Positions 11,101 to 23,360 are shown, counted from the stretch's first letter. The stretch: 64,000 bases of DNA from Multifurca ochricompacta (GCA_022496185.1 WTXG01000014.1:1-64000), one strand, 5' to 3'. Program-made: numbers and translations. Notes: generated by a model from the letters alone, not told the origin.

Positions 11101-12539
11101 GCGCTCCTCCGTAAGCGCACGTCATCAACAACTCCTGACACACTATCCCGCCCTGGCACGAAATCTGGACCTGGCGCACTCAAATCAGGGCAGAATATTC
11201 TAGAGCAGATCGGAACGCCCGATCACAATGGTTGGATGCGCAAGAAGGGGGAGCACTATAATACGTGGAAAACCCGTTATTTCGTGCTCAAGGGCCCACA
11301 TTTGTACTGGCTTAAGAGCAACAGCCCATCGGTACGTGCTGCTGCTCTGGCTAGCTGATGTGTCCCGTCTGGTGTTCTCATCTATGTCTGACCTCGTAGG
11401 AGACGAAGATCAAGGGATATGTCAATATTATTGGTAATCGTATCGTCACTGACGAGAGCGTTGATCCTGGGAGATATGGGTTCAAGCTGGTTCACGAGTC
11501 CGATCGCGCCCACTATTTTAGCTCGGATGAACAAGTTGTTATCCGCGAATGGATGAAGGCACTCATGAAAGCAACGATCGACCGCGATTACACAAGTGCG
11601 TTTCATACTGTCTTCGGCGAAACTTTAACCTCTTTAACTTTAATTCTAAACAACGTCACCATATTTTGTGCACATGCAGAACCGGTGGTCTCCTCTGTGA
11701 ATATACCGACCATTCCTCTGGCGGTTGCCCAGGCCATGAACCCTGCGCCACGCCCTCCGTCGCCCACCGCTCGGGCAGCGACGCAGAAAGCCATGAGACG
11801 GGAGAACACAAACCAGCTGTCCACACGTGACGCAGAGATTTTGATGGGCATGGGTTCTGTGTCACCATCCCAAACTGAGAATAGCAATAACGGTGATCGC
11901 CCGCGGATCGAGACTTTCTTCAGCAGCGAGCTTGGGGCGGTAAGTCCTATTCCGCTGTCGACGAGCTCTGAGATGCAGGCCCCACCCCAACGGCCACCGC
12001 GAGAGTTGAGAAAGAAAGCCTCGACGTCTGAAGTACGCATTGCAGTTCCATTCTTTTAGTCTATTTAAAGTTTATACCCACGCGTGTCTTGACACCCCAA
12101 CCCTTTCTTATACCACGTGCTACAAAACTAGCGTCAGCCTGTAGAACCAGACCTTATCGAGTGGGCAAACAACCGTCTGCCAAGCACGCTGCAGATAAAC
12201 TCTAGGGGGTCCATCTGCGGAGGGCTCGAACTTCTCCGCATCGCGGAATCGATCAAAGGACTGAGACATCACATTGCTTCCGACGACGCGTTTCCACGTG
12301 GACCCGACGAAGACAAACTCGATGGGCTGTTTACCCTATTCGACTTTTTGCTTGACAACGACGTCAAGATGGGTACGGTCAGCATCAACGACGTGCGTCA
12401 GGGGAAGCGAGACAAGATCATCCAACTGCTCAAGGCGCTTCGCGCTTGGGAGGAGAAGCGGCGCGTTATTCTCCAGTCCATTGGGAAGGGTTCCATGCAA
12501 GCGGGTCCGTTCGTTGCCGCCGTGAACTGGAATGAGTAA
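8171..12539 (+). CDS. BOI/POB1-family polarity scaffold (SH3-SAM-PH with CH-like C-terminus)
   Basis: Homologues (yeast Boi1/Boi2, fission yeast Pob1) act at growing tips in exocytosis and Cdc42-linked polarity. Nine exons (8171-8296, 8680-9550, 9610-10331, 10393-10509, 10565-10845, 10911-11331, 11400-11595, 11680-12032, 12132-12539) total 1,164 codons. SH3 is residues 1-60 (ALHDFVPEHDDEISF, DGWWQGRN, VGLFPESY). SAM is about 397-462 (WTVEEVVDWLRFKGFDDLVC). PH is about 812-915 (GWMRKKGEHYNTWKTRYFVL, YGFKLVHE). The last 130 residues (LIEWANNRLPS, GLFTLFDFLLDN, ALRAWEEKRR) look calponin-homology-like. Exon 1 is followed by a long intron of about 380 bp. The 9551-9609 intron has an unusual GTCTCC donor. 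One missing C near 9580 would instead give an uninterrupted frame. Linkers are Ser/Pro-rich and probably disordered. Confidence 0.88.
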
Positions 12540-13028
12540 ATTGTATTGATGGCGGTTGCATGCTCGCTCCAGGGCTCTCAAAAATTTCAGATCGATCGAG
12601 GAACTGAGGACAGGTAGTTGTCTTGGTTGTTTTTTTTTTTTTTCATTCATTTTCTCTTCCTTCTTCAGCCTTCCCCCTACAACACGCACACCCTTTTTTT
12701 TGGTTCTTTGCAAGTTCTTTGCGCTCTTTCCCTCCTTGCCTTTTGTGTGTTTTGTTATTGTCCCGTGACACCGCCCAGCCCTTCATTTCCCTTTACTTTA
12801 CCCGTAACACACTAACACTCCTTCCGAGTATATGACATTCTCAAGGCTTTCACTTCACGCGCATATTCAAGCCTTGTCGTTCTACGTTTTTTTTTTTTTA
12901 CTTTTGATTTCAATCAATTCAATTATACATAAAATAAAAGCTTGGAAAGCAAGTTTCCCACGCTGATAAGATGAGAAAATCTTCAAAAGTGGAGTGACCT
13001 ATTAAGAGTCGTTTATGATTTTACGACG
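12540..13028. other. Intergenic: POB1 3' region and TTC27 promoter
   Basis: There is no gene here. It contains T-runs (about 12629-12641 and 12886-12899), CT-rich tracts typical of fungal promoters and an AT-rich stretch (12900-12940). Confidence 0.6.
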
Positions 13029-15886
13029 ATGAATTTTGACGGTGAGCAGATCCAGAGATCACTCATCACCGGCCAATGGAGAGAACAGGCTGGCGTTCCC
13101 TCTCAGAGTGTAATCGCCCTACTTGGAAAACAGGTCCTAGATGGCGATTTCAAGGAAGTCCTGCGCTCGCCGCTGGTTCGCGAACTGCTCACTCTTCGAT
13201 CTGATATTCCGAAAGATCTCTCTCTACCAATTAAAAGCTGGTTTGAATTTTCTGTGCCATCTGCTGGCGGGGACTATAAACAGGAGCTCGTGCGTCTCCT
13301 CACGGCAGTAGCATGTCTTCATGCATTCCTGCAGGTAAATTGGACAGGCCCGGACCTCGACATTGATCCCCTTTCCCTGCTAGACCTCCCCGCACCAGCG
13401 GCGACATCAGCATCAAAAAAAGGCGATGACCCTTTGATCAATGAAGAAACACTGCAGCAAAAAGCCGTCGCGGAGCTCGCCTGCGCGGGTGAACCCGCGT
13501 ACCACCTCGCACAAGCGTCCTTTCTATTCCGCCTTTCTCAGATCCTGCTCGATCGCGAGTACGAGCACTTGAGATCCGTCGCGTGGTGGAAGGTACGGGC
13601 TTGGATGGTTCATGAACAGCTCCTGGGCGAACCCGTGGCGGTTCCGCGTGACGTGTTGGAACTCCTGGGGGAACCCCTCGCGGAGACGTATGCGGACGAG
13701 CCAGACCTCGTGGGTCTGCTTTGGCTCGAGCGCGGTCTCCTCGAGCATTATCAGACAAACGATCGCGCAGCGTTGGAGTACTTTGTGCGGGCGGCGCGCG
13801 CGACGGGCTTGCAGTATGAGCTCACTGGCGCCCTCGGAAGGCGTACGAAATTTCAGCAGACGGATCTCACGCAGCTCGTGTTGCTTGCAGAGAGTAGGGA
13901 GCGCGGAAGGGATGAAGATATAAGGAAAGGCGAAGGAAATAGGAATGGGAATAGGGGTGCAGGGGTCAACACTGGGAAAGATACAGCAACAACGGCTCTG
14001 GAGGTGACATCGTCGCTGGACGAGTTGGCGAAGAAGCTCCCCGAGACTCTCGCACTTAACGACGACACGCTCCTGGAGCAGACTGAATTTACTTCTTCAA
14101 ATCCTGCGGCACCTGGGTCACGTCTTAGTCATTTGGATCCTTCAAAACAACCGGCGCTCCACCCGATTGACCAATCCATCCTCCTCTCCCTCTGCCTGAA
14201 CGTACGCAATACTTCCCCCGCTCACGGCCTTACGACAGAGCAAATGGCGCCTTACGTCGGCCGTGTAATATCGCATCCGGAAAATTGGTCCGTTCACACG
14301 GTGGCGCTCCTCCTGCGCTCACGCCTCGAAGCGCATCGAACGCGGACCGTGGAGCGTTCCACACTCCAATTGCAAGCACTCGTCGACCAGATGCCCACCG
14401 CAGATTCGGCACTTGCCGACCGTCTGCGTCTGCTGCACGCGCTCCCGTTGCCGAGCAAGTGGGAGCTCGAACGTGAGCTCGCTCTTCGTTTCCTCTCAAT
14501 CGGCGTTGTCAAGTCTGCCCTGGCCATCTTCGAGCGCCTCGAGATGTGGGAGGAGGCGGTCAGGTGCTGGCAGGCGATCGAGCAGCGCGAACGGGCGCTT
14601 GCCGTCGTCCGCGACCTGCTCGAGGGGCGTAGGGCAGAGGCAGAGGCCGTGCTGGCGCGAGGAAAGGCGAGTGCCACGGGTACGCGTAGAGCCGCGTTTG
14701 ATGCGGCGCGCGAAGCCAAGTTGTGGTGTTTGCTTGGCGAGCTTGAGCCAGAACGAGCCAGAGAACACTTTGAGCGTGCGTGGAAGGTGTCGAGGGAGAC
14801 GTCGGGTCGGGCGATGCGCTCACTTGGCGGGTATTATTTTGAGCGAAAAGAGTATGCGGAGGCGGCGCGGTGCTTGCGGCGCGCCGTCGCGATTAATCCC
14901 CTGCTCGTCCGTTCGTGGTTCATTCTTGGTTGCGCCTGCGTTCGTGAGGAAGATTGGGAGGGCGCGCGCGAGGCTTTCACGCGTTGCGTCACTATTGATG
15001 ATGAAGACGCGGAGAGTTGGAACAATCTCGCAAGCGTATACCTTCGCATGAACTACGTCCCGGGAAGGACGGAAACCCAAAACGAGGTACGTCCCGCGGC
15101 TGCTTCCTCAAGGACTGCGCCAACAAGCTACCATCTTAACCAAAACCCATTCAGTCGCCCTCACATGATGAAAACGAGGGACAGCCTTCCTTAAAAGTAG
15201 ATCAGGCTGCTGCGATTCCGTTTGAGAACAAGATGCTCGCATTCCGCGCTCTCAAGCAGGGTCTCAAGTTTCATTACGAAAACTGGCGCATGTGGATGAA
15301 TTACACAATTGTCTCAATGAATGTCGGCGAGTTCTCCGAGACGTGCCGTGCGCTTGGACGCGTCGTCGAAGAACGCGCAGCCAAGGTGGGCCCAGAAAGC
15401 GTCGATGAAGATGTGCTCGACCGTCTCGTCGACGCTGCGACGCGACAGCCGCTCGATGAGCCTGAAAATAACGTGCACAGTTCTAATGAAGGTCAAGGAC
15501 TACTGCGTCGGGTGGAAGATCTGTTTGTGCGCATTATTCTCCCACGTGTTTCGTCACCTCGTATCTTCCGAGCACGCGCCAGGCTGCTTGTATCGCAAGG
15601 CAGATTATCTGAGGCGCTGGAAGCTTATTTGGAGGGGTACCGTTCCGGCACTGCTGGCCAGATGCAGGCTGGTGAGACGGACTTGGGACGATGGCGCGAT
15701 GGGGTACGGGAGGTGGAAGACATCTGTGGTGTACTCGTCAACTATGGACCGAAGGTTGAGGGATCCAAGTGGAAGCTTCAGGCGCGAAGCATTGTACGGA
15801 CATTCATGGGCCGTACGAGGGACTTCCAAGATGAGCCCGAGTGGTCAAGGTTGATGGACTTGGTAGATGATATAAAGCAGGAATAA
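13029..15886 (+). CDS. TTC27: TTC27/Emw1-type tetratricopeptide repeat protein
   Basis: The yeast homologue Emw1 is essential for cell-wall maintenance; animal TTC27 is a cytoplasmic TPR protein of poorly defined role. Two exons (13029-15086 and 15155-15886) with a GTACGT-AG intron give 929 residues, near the family's usual 800-950. The N-terminal half is helical. A charged low-complexity insert lies near residues 290-320 (GNRNGNRGAG). Canonical TPRs are around residues 590-690: SLGGYYFERKEYAEAARCLR, RSWFILGCACVREEDWEGA, AESWNNLASVYLRM. Exon 2 carries the conserved WRMWMNYTIVSMNVGEFSE. The intron sits within the TPR array. The ATG at 13029 opens the longest frame, is preceded by in-frame stops and matches the family start (FDGEQIQRSLITGQW). 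Confidence 0.88.
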
Positions 15887-16085
15887 GAGCTTGTACTCCG
15901 GTCGCGGTATTTCAACTGAAATGACATGATTGATTTTACTCTGGTTGCAAGGCGTCTATATTAAAGGCCCTGACTAGCGATTTAAGGTGTCCAAGCAGAA
16001 ATGCTCATTATAGTTGTTCGGGTTCGGGCTCCCGCCCTGGAATGATGATGATTTGGGTCATTCGCCTCGCCTGCGTGACTTGTCC

Positions 16086-18411
16086 ATGACCACCACAATC
16101 CCACTCCCACCGCCGGGGTCAGGCGAGCAAGCGGATGTATCATCCCTTCGCCGCGAGTCTTCTGACCTCCATGATTACCCACCACGGCGTTATACCATGG
16201 CTTCCTTTGACAACCTCGTCGTCCTTGCCAACTATGAGGAGCGCCTCCGAGAGGCTCGCAGAATGGTTTGGCGCGATCGAGGCGAGCCAGCCGTGGAGGT
16301 CCATGATCTCTGGGAATGTCTCGGACACGGCACTCGTGGGGGTTTCCGTATGTCACACTAAGACTTCTCTTTTGTCCCGTGCTCACATTAGTCTCCTTTC
16401 AGGTGCTGGAACTCTCGCCTTCGCGATTCGCTCCGGGGTCAATCTCATCCTTCTCTTAGCACGCATCCGGAAGGTGCCCAGGTTTGTCCGGGCGCCTTCA
16501 TTGCGATTTGAGTTCCTGCATTAATAGGATTTATGCAGGAAAACTCGAATTTCGCTCTTACAACATGCACTGTTTGGAGCCGATTCTTTCCGCTTCGGTG
16601 CCATGCTTGGTTCGCCAGTATTTTTTTTTGTCTCCCTCGAACATCTGGTTCACTTCCAACGTTTTAGGGAGCTTTGTCGCACTCTACCGAATCCTTCTCA
16701 ACGCATTTCCTTTACTCTTCCCCGCCAACATCCCCATTCATCTCAACTTCCGCAGTTTGACTAAAATGCTGTTATCCGCGTCGGAGCTCAGCGACTCGGC
16801 CGTCGACGACTCGTCGCCGTTTGCCATGAATCTCCCAGTCGTCGGGAGGCGGAAGGCGCGTCTCTCATCCGCTGCCCAGGCGCACCAGACTTGGCTGCGC
16901 AAGAGGTCAGCCAGATGGCATTCGGTCGTGGCTGGCGCTATTGCGGGTGGCATCGCGATATCGTTCGAGAATGTATCACGGCGAAAGGTTATCGCACAAC
17001 AATTATTTGTTCGGCGAGTGACTCGACCATGTTTTTTCCCACTGAAATTCACAATTCCATGCAGAGGTCTTCAAGGTTCCTATAACGCCTATTCGGAGAA
17101 ACGTGGTTTCCGCGTACCTCATGGGGATGTACTCGTCTTTGCTCTATCGTGAGCTTTTCTCTTCTTCACACCCCCATTTTTGTCTTGACGCCTCCTGAAG
17201 CTGCGCTCAGATCATGTATGGCTTTCTGATGCGCCCTGACACACTCCCAAAGTCATATACGAGCTGGTACGTCAACCGGCTCTCCGTCTACGGTCTTCTG
17301 GATTTCGTTCGTTTCGGGTGCACAGGATCAACACTGCAGGGCGCATCCCCAAAGAAGCAGTTTCGTTGAACCGTGATATGGTTCGAACGAATACGTTTAA
17401 CCCTATGGACTTGGAGCGCATCCTTGCGCGTCCCGTATGTTTTTATTTAATCTACGCGTGATAAATATTTCTGACCCGTGATTATAACTCAAGGACCTGA
17501 TCCCAGATAATGTCACCGCCCTGGATTTTTGGCGCGCGTCTCACCCGCCACATGGTCCGTGTGCGGCTGCACATCCTCACGTAGCTAGTTGCATGTTTGT
17601 CCCGATTGATCGTTTCTTTGCCGTTTTCCGTTGGACGCTACCTATATATGGTGCGCTCCACGTCGTGCCGTTGTTACTCTTCAAGCGCAAGGCGGTCGCG
17701 CATGCACCGGGACCCATGGTGCTACGCGCAGGCTGGGGCACTTTGCGCAGTGCCGCGTTTCTGAGCACATTCGTCGCGATATACCAAGGTGCGGTGGACT
17801 TACAACATGTTTTTAACTTATGAAATACTCGCTGTGGCTCACTCGGTGGACCGACGTCAAGGATACTTTTGTGCGGTACAGAACGGGCATCGTGGACTTG
17901 CGGGAAAGCTGTCTATCCCTGAGTGGCTGCGCGCCGCGCTCGTTTCCAAGCCATCGTTCTGGGTTGGCGGCCTGCTTTCGGGAATTGCGGTGCTCATTGA
18001 GGCAAAACATCGGCGTGGCGAACTTGCGATGTACGTGTTGCCAAAGGGTCTCGAGAGTGCTTGGGTTGCCGCTCGCGGGAAGGGACTTGTATTTCGCACT
18101 GGGAAGCACGGAAGCGCGCTGGTGAGTCTCGTCTCCCGTTGAGGTCTTTGGGAAACTTCTTGCGGTCGTCACTTAGCTTACTGCGATGGGAATGGGAATG
18201 GTCATGGTACGCTTGTATCATATTTCTTACCCTCTTACTTCGTGCTGATTCCTGCCCGGGAAACCATTTTCAGAGCACATACCAGGTTTGTACCGCTTAG
18301 TCTACCGTCATCTATCGACGCTAACGTTTTCACGGGAACGGGAAGAATGACCCACAACACTTGTCGGGCCTTGTACGACGGATATTGTACCAATTTATTG
18401 GGCCGAACTGA
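16086..18411 (+). CDS. TMEM135-like multi-pass membrane protein
   Basis: Animal TMEM135 is a peroxisomal/mitochondrial membrane protein; the fungal branch is uncharacterised. Twelve exons join to 557 codons: 16086-16341, 16403-16481, 16539-16609, 16668-17013, 17065-17148, 17201-17266, 17326-17434, 17494-17788, 17862-18121, 18177-18206, 18274-18285 and 18346-18411. Conserved blocks are AGTLAFAIRSGVNLILLLAR, HALFGADSFRFGAMLGSFVA, VAGAIAGGIAISFE, FVRGLQGSYNAYSEKRGF, CAQIMYGFLMRPDTLP, SKPSFWVGGLLSGIAVLIEA and RGELAMYVLPKGLESAW. The protein ends HLSGLVRRILYQFIGPN. Two oddities are a GC-AG intron (17014-17064) and a 12-nt exon (18274-18285, encoding STYQ). The start could also be the Met at MASFDNLV downstream. 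Confidence 0.85.
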
Positions 18412-18960
18412 ATCTTACATATGTGCAGTGTGTGTTGTGTTCAAATAAGAAAGTATAAAGTAGATGCGTGGGGAAATCCTTCTCCTCGCGATCATACACC
18501 TTAAATTATTAACCATGCTGCTTCTGAATTGGCACTCGTCGTGGGGTGCAAGTCCGTTCAAAAGCTCGGAGCGGCGAGCCTGTACAGGTGCAAGACAACA
18601 AGACAAGCGAGGAGCCAAACTCGGTATACCTGTGCACAAATAAGCACGATTACTGAGGCCCGAGGAAACTACACAACCAAAGAGGGGTCGTATATCATCC
18701 TGCTCATGCATGCTCGGCTCATGAACTGGAAGGAGAGGTGAAATAGTAGTAAAATAAAAAAATGGAGGCAGCTCGCAGCTCGGAAAGGACCGGGGGACAG
18801 TGGTGCTAACGGTGTGACAACTGTGACACACCCCTTCCGGTTGTCACTCGTCACTAATTAATAATTTATAAGTTATATATAAGTAGCTCTCCCTTGCTCT
18901 GTCTTCATGATGCAGATGCAGCACCACGCACAACGACAACGAACTTTACTATAATCAAAG
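18412..18960. promoter_or_regulatory. Intergenic with TATA-like box upstream of a DUF6535 gene
   Basis: TATATATAAG at about 18874-18883 lies roughly 80 bp before the ATG at 18961, a plausible core promoter. The rest is not coding in any frame I trust. It also marks the switch from conserved housekeeping genes on the left to accessory families on the right. Confidence 0.4.
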
Positions 18961-19901
18961 ATGTCTCGATTTAGTGGAAGGGATTTTAACCTTCGGTCCA
19001 TCCCCACGGGGGGTGTAATTACAGGTAATCTTTTGCCGTCCACTGTAGTTTGTCCTCATCATCATTATCACATGCACATGTAGATGTAGATGAACGCCAC
19101 CCACCCCCAAATCCGCCACAACGGGCCTCATTAAATCAGGTGGCGACACAGTCAGAGTCTGATTCTAGAGATGGCTCTGGGGTGTCGTTCTCCATGTATC
19201 TGGAACGGTCCAGTGAAGAAATTAGAATGGAAGCAATCCGCAAGGCAGACATTGATGGGTTAATTGTCTTCGTGAGTAACTCACACGTCCTTCTGGCATC
19301 CATTGCTTATACAACATAGGCTGCCCTACTTGCGTCTACGGTCGCAATATTTACTGGAGTGTCCGTCCAAGGCCTTAAGCCCGACCCGCGCGACGTCTCG
19401 GCGTTTTACCTCGCAAAGGCCTACCATCACCTTGCCAACGCCAAAGGGGTCCCGATCTCCGTTCCTGCTACCGTCCCTCCAGACCCGTCCAACTTTTCTC
19501 CGTCAAGAACCATCGTTTGGGTCAACGTATGCTGGTTTTTGAGCTTGGCTGTCAGTCTGACTTGTATCTTGCTGGCATTGTCACCCCAACAATGGGCACG
19601 TCGATATAGCAATGTCGCCTCTCAACTGCGGTCCGCTTACCAGGGCCGAATAACGGGTGCCCGTGAGTTTGCCGGCGCCGGGGTTGAAGAGCTCAACGTG
19701 GTGCGCTTTCCAAGACGCCGTTTGAGTCCTGGTGTACTTCGCACCTTGTCAACGCTGCTTCGTATATCCCACATCCTCTTCTTCGCGGGCATTGCTATAC
19801 TCTTGTTTATTCTCACTGCCGATTTTGGGATAGCACAGTCCTTCATTCTTACCACCGCTTCCGTCGCCTGTCCAGTACTTTGCTTCTGGCATACCATATG
19901 A
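18961..19901 (+). CDS. DUF6535 protein A, divergent, ends at in-frame TGA
   Basis: Exons 18961-19024, 19084-19271 and 19320-19901 give 277 codons and keep the family gene structure: two small 5' exons, first intron phase 1, second phase 0. Family hallmarks are the FSMYLERSSEE box, DADGLIVF-like end of exon 2 (ADIDGLIVF), VSVQGLKPDPRDVSAFYLAK and VWVNVCWFLSLAVSLTCILL. It lacks the usual WARRYLKVTQPRYSPHKRAR sequence, reading only WARRYSNVASQLR. Helices near LRISHILFFAGIAILLFIL complete the four-helix domain. The stop TGA at 19899-19901 is followed by 102 open codons to 20210, with plausible protein (FFRLFRRLLKPRYVWLAKP). The copy is either truncated or a readthrough/error case. Family function is unknown. 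Confidence 0.6.
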
Positions 19902-20210
19902 AGCTTCTTCCGGCTCTTTCGTCGCTTACTCAAGCCCCGCTACGTCTGGCTGGCCAAACCGCAGGGAAACATCTGCGAGGTCGCAGAACTATCTAGTGAA
20001 GAGCTGTCATACGATCTCAACCGCTGCCTCGTCCTTTCAAACGGACGCCGCCAATGTGACATCCCATTCTATAAGGCGGTGGAGTTGGTGACACGTCACC
20101 ATTTAGGAGAAACATGGATTTTAACGTGGAAACAAGGGAAGGAGATCCTTGCTTTTTGTACACGCTGCGGGGTACAGGACGGAATTAAACTTTTGGATGG
20201 CCTCGGTTGA

Positions 20211-21010
20211 GGCTAACCCGTCTATGGCACACCGAAATCGCCCTTTCCGAATCTGTACGTGGTGGTTTCGGTCACATGTGCCACGTTGCTTAGTGGTCTC
20301 GTTTGCACTACCTGGTTGGCCGTTCATTTTATTCCGGGTTGTCTTGTCTAACGTTTTCTTATGAAAGAATATTAGAGTTTACGCCGAATGCGTTATCTAT
20401 TGAAACCGTGAGGCTTCTGAATTCTCCGGTCGGCCTCGTGGCGTACCAGTCAGATCAGGTCCTGCCACGGCTCATGCGAAGGGCTCCAGCTTTGTTGGGA
20501 TTGGTTCCTCATCTGGTTGGGACATCAATGCCACGTTTCACCATTCCCATGGCTTTTGGGTCTCAAATCAGACCACGGTTATCTTTCTTACATTGACTGC
20601 GCGGTCAATGCTCGAGTAGCCACTTCCGTTTCGTTAAGCTCTCCGCCGCGCCAATGTGCTTCATGTAATAAACAGGGGCATCCATGAGCAGTCCACTCCC
20701 AAACCCACTTTTCCTTGCCGCGCGGTGTCCACCAAGTGTACCATGAAGAACGTTTCAAGTACAAAAAAGGTCTCGTTGGCGTTTATGTGATGATATAATA
20801 TTTCCTTGGGTTGCTTATAATGACATTACACACATATAATTGATACGATACGATAATACAATACAATACAATGCTCTCTGCCTATTCACTCATCCAACCG
20901 GAGCCCCGGGCCGAGTTTTGGGGTGCGTGCCTGTGTCGTTGGTTAGGTGGTGTAATTGACTTGGCTTGGACAGCATTCCCAACCTCTTTCCTCCACCTCT
21001 ACCTTTTACT
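20211..21010. other. Intergenic/decayed stretch between two DUF6535 genes
   Basis: It holds only fragmentary open frames. One at 20303-20596 has no domain I recognise and could be decayed tail sequence of copy A. A short ATACGATACG/ATACAATACA repeat lies at 20843-20871, just upstream of copy B. Confidence 0.4.
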
Positions 21011-23360
21011 ATGTCCCAAACAGCAAGGCTTGGTCAAAATCAAGGGGTCGCTTTACAGGTAGAGCCAGGGGAAAGTACGTTCGCTCAACTACCCCGTCAC
21101 CTCTTCGCGCCTCGTTCTCACCAATACCCAACCTGTAGATATTAATCATTATCCTCCAAATACGACTCAGCCAGTACAGGGACAGAACACTCAGGGAGAG
21201 TCTAACTTCTCCGATGGTTCCGATCCTTTGTTCTCTATGTATCTCGATAGGGCTGTAGAAGAAGATAGGAGAATGGCGGAGAGTTGGAAGGGAGATGCCG
21301 ATGGAATCCTCGTCTTCGTGAGTCCTCATTTCAAATTTTAGACGTCTACTCACAAACAAATCGTAGACAGGTCTGTTCTCCGCCGCTGTTGCCGCGTTGA
21401 TTGCAGTATCTATTCAGGGGGTTAGTCCAAGTTCCCAGGACGACTCGGTATTCTACCTTGCAAACATCTATAAGCTGCTCCACCCCAATGGCTCTCAAAT
21501 TACCATCCCTTCAAGGTTGTCCGATCCATCCTCCAAATTTACTCCCCCAACATCGGCTGTCTTGGTTAACACGTTTTGGTTTTTGAGCTTGGCCATCAGC
21601 CTTACATGCGCTTTATTGGCGACGTTGCTACAACAGTGGTCGCGTCGATACCTCAGAGTGACCAACCCACGGTATAGTCCACACAAGCGAGCCCGGATTC
21701 GCGCGTTTTATGCCAACGGCGTTCATAGGCTGCAGCTTCCCATGACGGTCGAAGCGCTGCCAACACTCCTTCACCTCTCCCTCTTCCTCTTCTTTGCGGG
21801 TCTTTCCGTTTTCTTACACGGGATCAACCTCACCATCTTTAGGGTCGTGATTGTGTGGGTCGGACTATGCGTCATTATGTACGCATGCCTCACCTTCCTC
21901 CCCCTTTTTCACAAGGATAGCCCTTACTATGCCCCACTTTCGTCGTCCGTCTCGTTTTGTGTCACTGGCTACGCTATGGTCTATTCTCGCTCCTCGAAAG
22001 GATCACCTGTTTTGATCCCTATGTCTTCGGGTTGAACCGTGGTCCTGATTCGAGAGCAGTTCACCAGGACAACTTCTCTCACAGCGCGCGCAAGAATGCA
22101 GAGACATTCGCTCTCGAACTGCCGCCGGCAATTGACTACGAAGCGTTGTTGTGGACGTTCGACTCTTTAGATGATGATATCGAACTGGAGAACTTCTTCG
22201 AAGGCGTTCCCCGCTTTTGTGCCTCGGAAGCGGTGAAAAATCCCCTGGGCGGCTTCATTATACAGAATACCAGGAGGCTTTCCGAGGCATTGATAGGACT
22301 GATGGACCGTACCTTGTCATCTTTTCTGCTACCGGATGCAGTCAAAATACGACGGATTATCATTTGCTCGAAGGCTGTGGACGCAACCGGGACGCACCTC
22401 TTTGGGCCATGGTTTTTTTTGCGTCGTGTTCTTCTTGGAGACTGGCACGGATTTTTGAGATCCGTTGAATTTGGGATTTTCGTCCAAAACTGGTCCGGAA
22501 TTTCCCACAAAGCTGCCAAGTTTTATGCGCAATGCGCCGTTTCGGTCATCATCTCGAGTGTTCAAGAGCACGACGAGCGTTGGTTCAAGCTAGCAGGCGA
22601 CCAACTGAACGTGTCAAAATCGGTTCTTCGCAGCTATCTCGCACCCGGCGATAGCGTATTGCTCGCCAACCTTATTCACGTCGTTCGGCAAACCACTCAA
22701 GCATTTTTCAGTCTACCGGAGCATGAAAACGACGTTATCGAAGCCTCGTCGAAAACTTTAGAATCAGCGTGCAAATTCGACGCCCAAAAAGCGCTGCCAA
22801 CTCTCCAGCACGAGTTTTGCAGCCTGTGGAACCAACTCAATGAAGCGGCGCAAACAAATGAGCACAGGCATTCTCACACCAAACGTCTTGCGATGGCGAC
22901 TCTCAAGAATATTCGTAAGGTCTACTTTACTTTGCATGAAGGAACGGCGGCCTCTCCGACGGCATTCACGGCTTCTTCTCTCGATGATCAGGATTCTGTG
23001 CTGGACGACATATCCTCATACCCTATGTGCACCGTTAAGGAACATCACTCCTTACCGATCTTGACCTCGCTTCTCGACGAGGCAGATGCCATTGCTGCAG
23101 AAAACGCCTCGTCCGCGGTGACACCTGGCACGCCTCACAACCCATTTCCAACCGTATCCATGACTTTCCCCCAACCTTTTTATCTCATCCATCGGCTTTG
23201 GCCTCACCCCTCCCTGCACAGCCCCATCACAGCGCGAATCACATGCTATCGGTACCTCACTCAGGCCCTGTCCCCGCTTTTCCTGTCCCGCAGACAACCT
23301 CCGCCGCCCTCGGCCCAAACGTTTTCGCGAATACCGCCTGGCCTTGACCGCGTTGTTTGA
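21011..23360 (+). CDS. DUF6535 protein B (frame break or unusual intron near 21.96-22.06 kb)
   Basis: Exons 21011-21074, 21139-21317 and 21367-21958 encode the typical N-terminus: SDGSDPLFSMYLDRAVEEDR, DADGILVF, then GLFSAAVAALIAVSIQG, FWFLSLAISLTCALLATLLQ and RYSPHKRARIRAF. A second frame (from about 22060 to 23360) carries the C-terminal region: ALLWTFDSLDDDIELENFF, GLMDRTLSSFLLPDAVK, CAVSVIISSVQEHDERWF, DSVLLANLIH, LPTLQHEFCSLWNQ and SSYPMCTVKEHH. Joining the two needs either a GTGTCA-AG intron (21959-22059, which yields 711 codons) or one missing base. Homologues read straight through here, so a -1 indel is equally likely. Otherwise the gene looks intact. Confidence 0.65.

Noticed and set aside
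14294..14719. A 141-codon antisense open frame inside TTC27, Arg/Ser/Ala-rich
   Set aside because: GC-rich third positions of the sense gene create long antisense frames; there is no independent support.
18415..18831. A 138-codon minus-strand open frame
   Set aside because: No domain, signal or splice structure. It sits in the 3' flank of the TMEM135-like gene and the promoter of a DUF6535 gene.
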